Below, piece by piece: positions 62,858-64,000 of a stretch of 64,000 bases of DNA (its first letter is position 1; each line of letters starts with the position of its first letter). The stretch spans positions 1 through 64,000 of the forward strand of contig NZ_VTOX01000001.1 in assembly GCF_012184415.1 (NCBI RefSeq), given 5' to 3'. The stretch comes from Ramlibacter lithotrophicus (lineage in GTDB: Bacteria; Pseudomonadota; Gammaproteobacteria; Burkholderiales; Burkholderiaceae_C). The notes beneath the pieces were generated by a model that did no database searches, was not told the origin of the DNA, and saw only the letters and a program-made list of their open reading frames with translations. Position numbers and translations under genes: made by a program.

Positions 62858-63529
62858 ATGCGCGCCATCGAACCAACCATGAAGGTCCTTCGCTGCGGCA
62901 TGGCGGTGGCGGCGGCTGCGCTGGTACTGCTGCTGGCGTCCTGCGGCGGCGGGTCGGACGAGCCCTTGTCCGGGCCACAGCAGCGCGCGGCGCTGCGCGC
63001 GCCGCAGGTCCCCGACGCCACGACCCTGATGGACTGGGCCGAAGGCGAATACGGCGTCTACTTCCCCGGCCACCAGGACAACCGCGCCTTCGACGTCTAC
63101 GTGTACCGGGTGTACGACAACGGGAACTACGTCGGCGTCGCCGGCCAGGACGTGTACGTCTGGGGTCCGGTGTCCGGAAACAGCGCCGCGCCGGTGCGCG
63201 TTGGCGCGCTGGCGGACTTCGCGTGCCGGGTTTTCCCCGCCAGCTGCGCCCCGGCGGTGTCCGGCTTGCGGGGCCAGGCGCTCTATGCGGCGCCGCTGGG
63301 AAGCGCCGGTAATGCCTGCCGCGACTGCCACGGCGACCCGCCGGGCAACGGGATCGCCGCGATCCTCAACGCCGCCGGTCCACGGGACTCGCAGGGCGAA
63401 CCGGGCATCATCCGGGCGAAGATCAACAGCTACTTCCTCATGCAGCAGTTCGCCGGCGTGAGCGACACCGACCTGGCCGACATCGCCGCCTACGTCAACG
63501 CCGTGCGTTGGGGCAAGCCGCTGCAATGA
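62858..63529 (+). CDS. Heme c-binding lipoprotein with Burkholderiales-type repeat domain
   Basis: A 223-residue predicted lipoprotein (signal 1-29, lipobox LLLASC). Residues about 50-105 hold a domain common in Burkholderiales envelope proteins: TLMDWAEGEYGVYFPGHQDN, DVYVYRVYDNGNYVGVAGQD, VYVWGP. The C-terminal half (about 135-223) is cytochrome c-like with NACRDCHGDPPGN (CXXCH) and a final helix LADIAAYVNAVRWGKP. A methionine in YFLMQQFAG could be the distal ligand. AGGAGGAAAC is a strong ribosome site. It probably carries electrons in the periplasm; partner unknown. Confidence 0.75.
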   Translation: MRAIEPTMKVLRCGMAVAAAALVLLLASCGGGSDEPLSGPQQRAALRAPQVPDATTLMDWAEGEYGVYFPGHQDNRAFDVYVYRVYDNGNYVGVAGQDVYVWGPVSGNSAAPVRVGALADFACRVFPASCAPAVSGLRGQALYAAPLGSAGNACRDCHGDPPGNGIAAILNAAGPRDSQGEPGIIRAKINSYFLMQQFAGVSDTDLADIAAYVNAVRWGKPLQ

Positions 63530-63984
63530 GGGCGGCCGGGCGCCCTGGCTGGCGGCGCTACCTCTGGCCGGCGGCCTATTCGGCGATCGGCCTGGTGCTG
63601 GCCTGGATCGCGGTGGCTTGCGGCGGCTGGTGGCGCGTGCGCGCCGGCGCGCTCGAATGCGGTGGCGGGCGGCTGGCGGCGCTGGCGGCCCGGCTGCCGC
63701 GGCGGTACGCTTTCAGCGCGATCACGCTGGGCCACGTGATCCTGGGCCTCGACGGCCCGACGCTCGATGCCGTACGCCGGCACGAGCAGGTCCATGTATG
63801 GCAGTACGAGCGCTGGGGCCTCCTGTTCGGGCCGGCCTACCTTGCCTCCAGCCTGCTGCAATGGCTGCGCGGACGCCGTCCGTACCTGGACAACCGCTTC
63901 GAGCGGGAAGCGCGCGGCGAGGCCGGACGCCGCATCGACGCGACCCGGGGTCGGGAGCCGGGGCGGCAGGGGAACAGGCCTTAG
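63526..63984 (+). CDS. Small membrane protein with HExxH motif
   Basis: A 152-residue protein overlapping the heme c lipoprotein by 4 nt (ATGA). Two hydrophobic segments (about 12-33, 64-76) precede VRRHEQVHVWQYERWGLLFG, an HExxH zinc motif with a downstream Glu (YERWG). The C-terminus PYLDNRFEREARGEAGRRID is conserved in similar small Burkholderiales proteins as I remember them. No signal peptide cleavage is apparent. It may be a minimal gluzincin-type peptidase or a structural relative; no activity is known. It ends 16 nt from the window edge. Confidence 0.6.
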   Translation: MRAAGRPGWRRYLWPAAYSAIGLVLAWIAVACGGWWRVRAGALECGGGRLAALAARLPRRYAFSAITLGHVILGLDGPTLDAVRRHEQVHVWQYERWGLLFGPAYLASSLLQWLRGRRPYLDNRFEREARGEAGRRIDATRGREPGRQGNRP

Positions 63985-64000
63985 CATCGGGTCCATGGCG

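Overview
The window is a high-GC (roughly two-thirds G+C by eye), tightly packed stretch of a betaproteobacterial chromosome. It most likely comes from a Burkholderiales/Comamonadaceae soil organism of the Ramlibacter/Variovorax kind. The pointers are two TctC/Bug-type periplasmic solute receptors, PcaR-type IclR and LysR regulators beside small catabolic operons, paired DUF5985 genes, DUF2889 and DUF4389 genes, and the general codon style. No rRNA, tRNA, CRISPR array, phage or plasmid backbone was seen. The only mobile element is a 335-bp MITE-like insertion at 19.56-19.90 kb. The first ~1 kb looks lower in G+C and carries small unrecognised genes.

Layout. 0-2.3 kb: small unknown genes, an acetyltransferase and a membrane protein. 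2.4-7.6 kb: IclR regulator divergent from a pcaIJF-like set (CoA-transferase A and B, thiolase) plus an SDR and a Bug receptor. 7.7-9.6 kb: large PI-PLC-X lipoprotein. 9.9-13.5 kb: LysR regulator divergent from an AtuA-family gene, its small ferredoxin-fold partner and a second Bug receptor. 13.6-16.4 kb: phospholipase D/cardiolipin synthase-type enzyme, VOC protein, and a pair of related small genes of which only one keeps a heme c motif. 16.5-19.6 kb: metallophosphoesterase, a DUF1537-type kinase and PdxA2. Then the MITE, a methyltransferase, a class A PBP, an Asp/Glu racemase-family protein, DUF2889, GST, J-domain protein, SDR, a large orphan histidine kinase, a lytic transglycosylase-like protein, a SUI1/YciH protein, and a 7TM protein with a degenerate GGDEF domain.

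34.8-48.8 kb is the most distinctive part. It is one compact leftward run of 11 genes: a D-amino-acid dehydrogenase-like flavoenzyme, two M81 (MlrC-type) metallopeptidases, two dipeptide-type binding proteins, a complete DppBCDF-like ABC transporter, an N-acyl-D-amino-acid deacylase and a RidA imine deaminase. A divergent XRE-cupin regulator faces it, with a perfect inverted repeat lying over the operon's probable promoter. Read together, these genes could import small (N-acylated, D-residue-containing or otherwise blocked) peptides, hydrolyse and deacylate them, oxidise the D-amino acid and clear the imine. The binding-protein/M81 pair is tandemly duplicated.

48.8-64 kb: aldo/keto reductase, Tat-exported dienelactone hydrolase-like protein, three MFS transporters, a luciferase-like monooxygenase, a stress group (DUF4389, universal stress protein, hemerythrin gene with an FNR-type box), an L,D-transpeptidase/M23 pair, an FHA protein, TrxC, ThpR, two DUF5985 proteins, phosphatidylserine synthase, a heme c lipoprotein and a small HExxH membrane protein. 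Several stand-alone genes across the window have a -10-like hexamer only 12-13 nt before the start codon and no clear Shine-Dalgarno sequence, which suggests leaderless transcripts.
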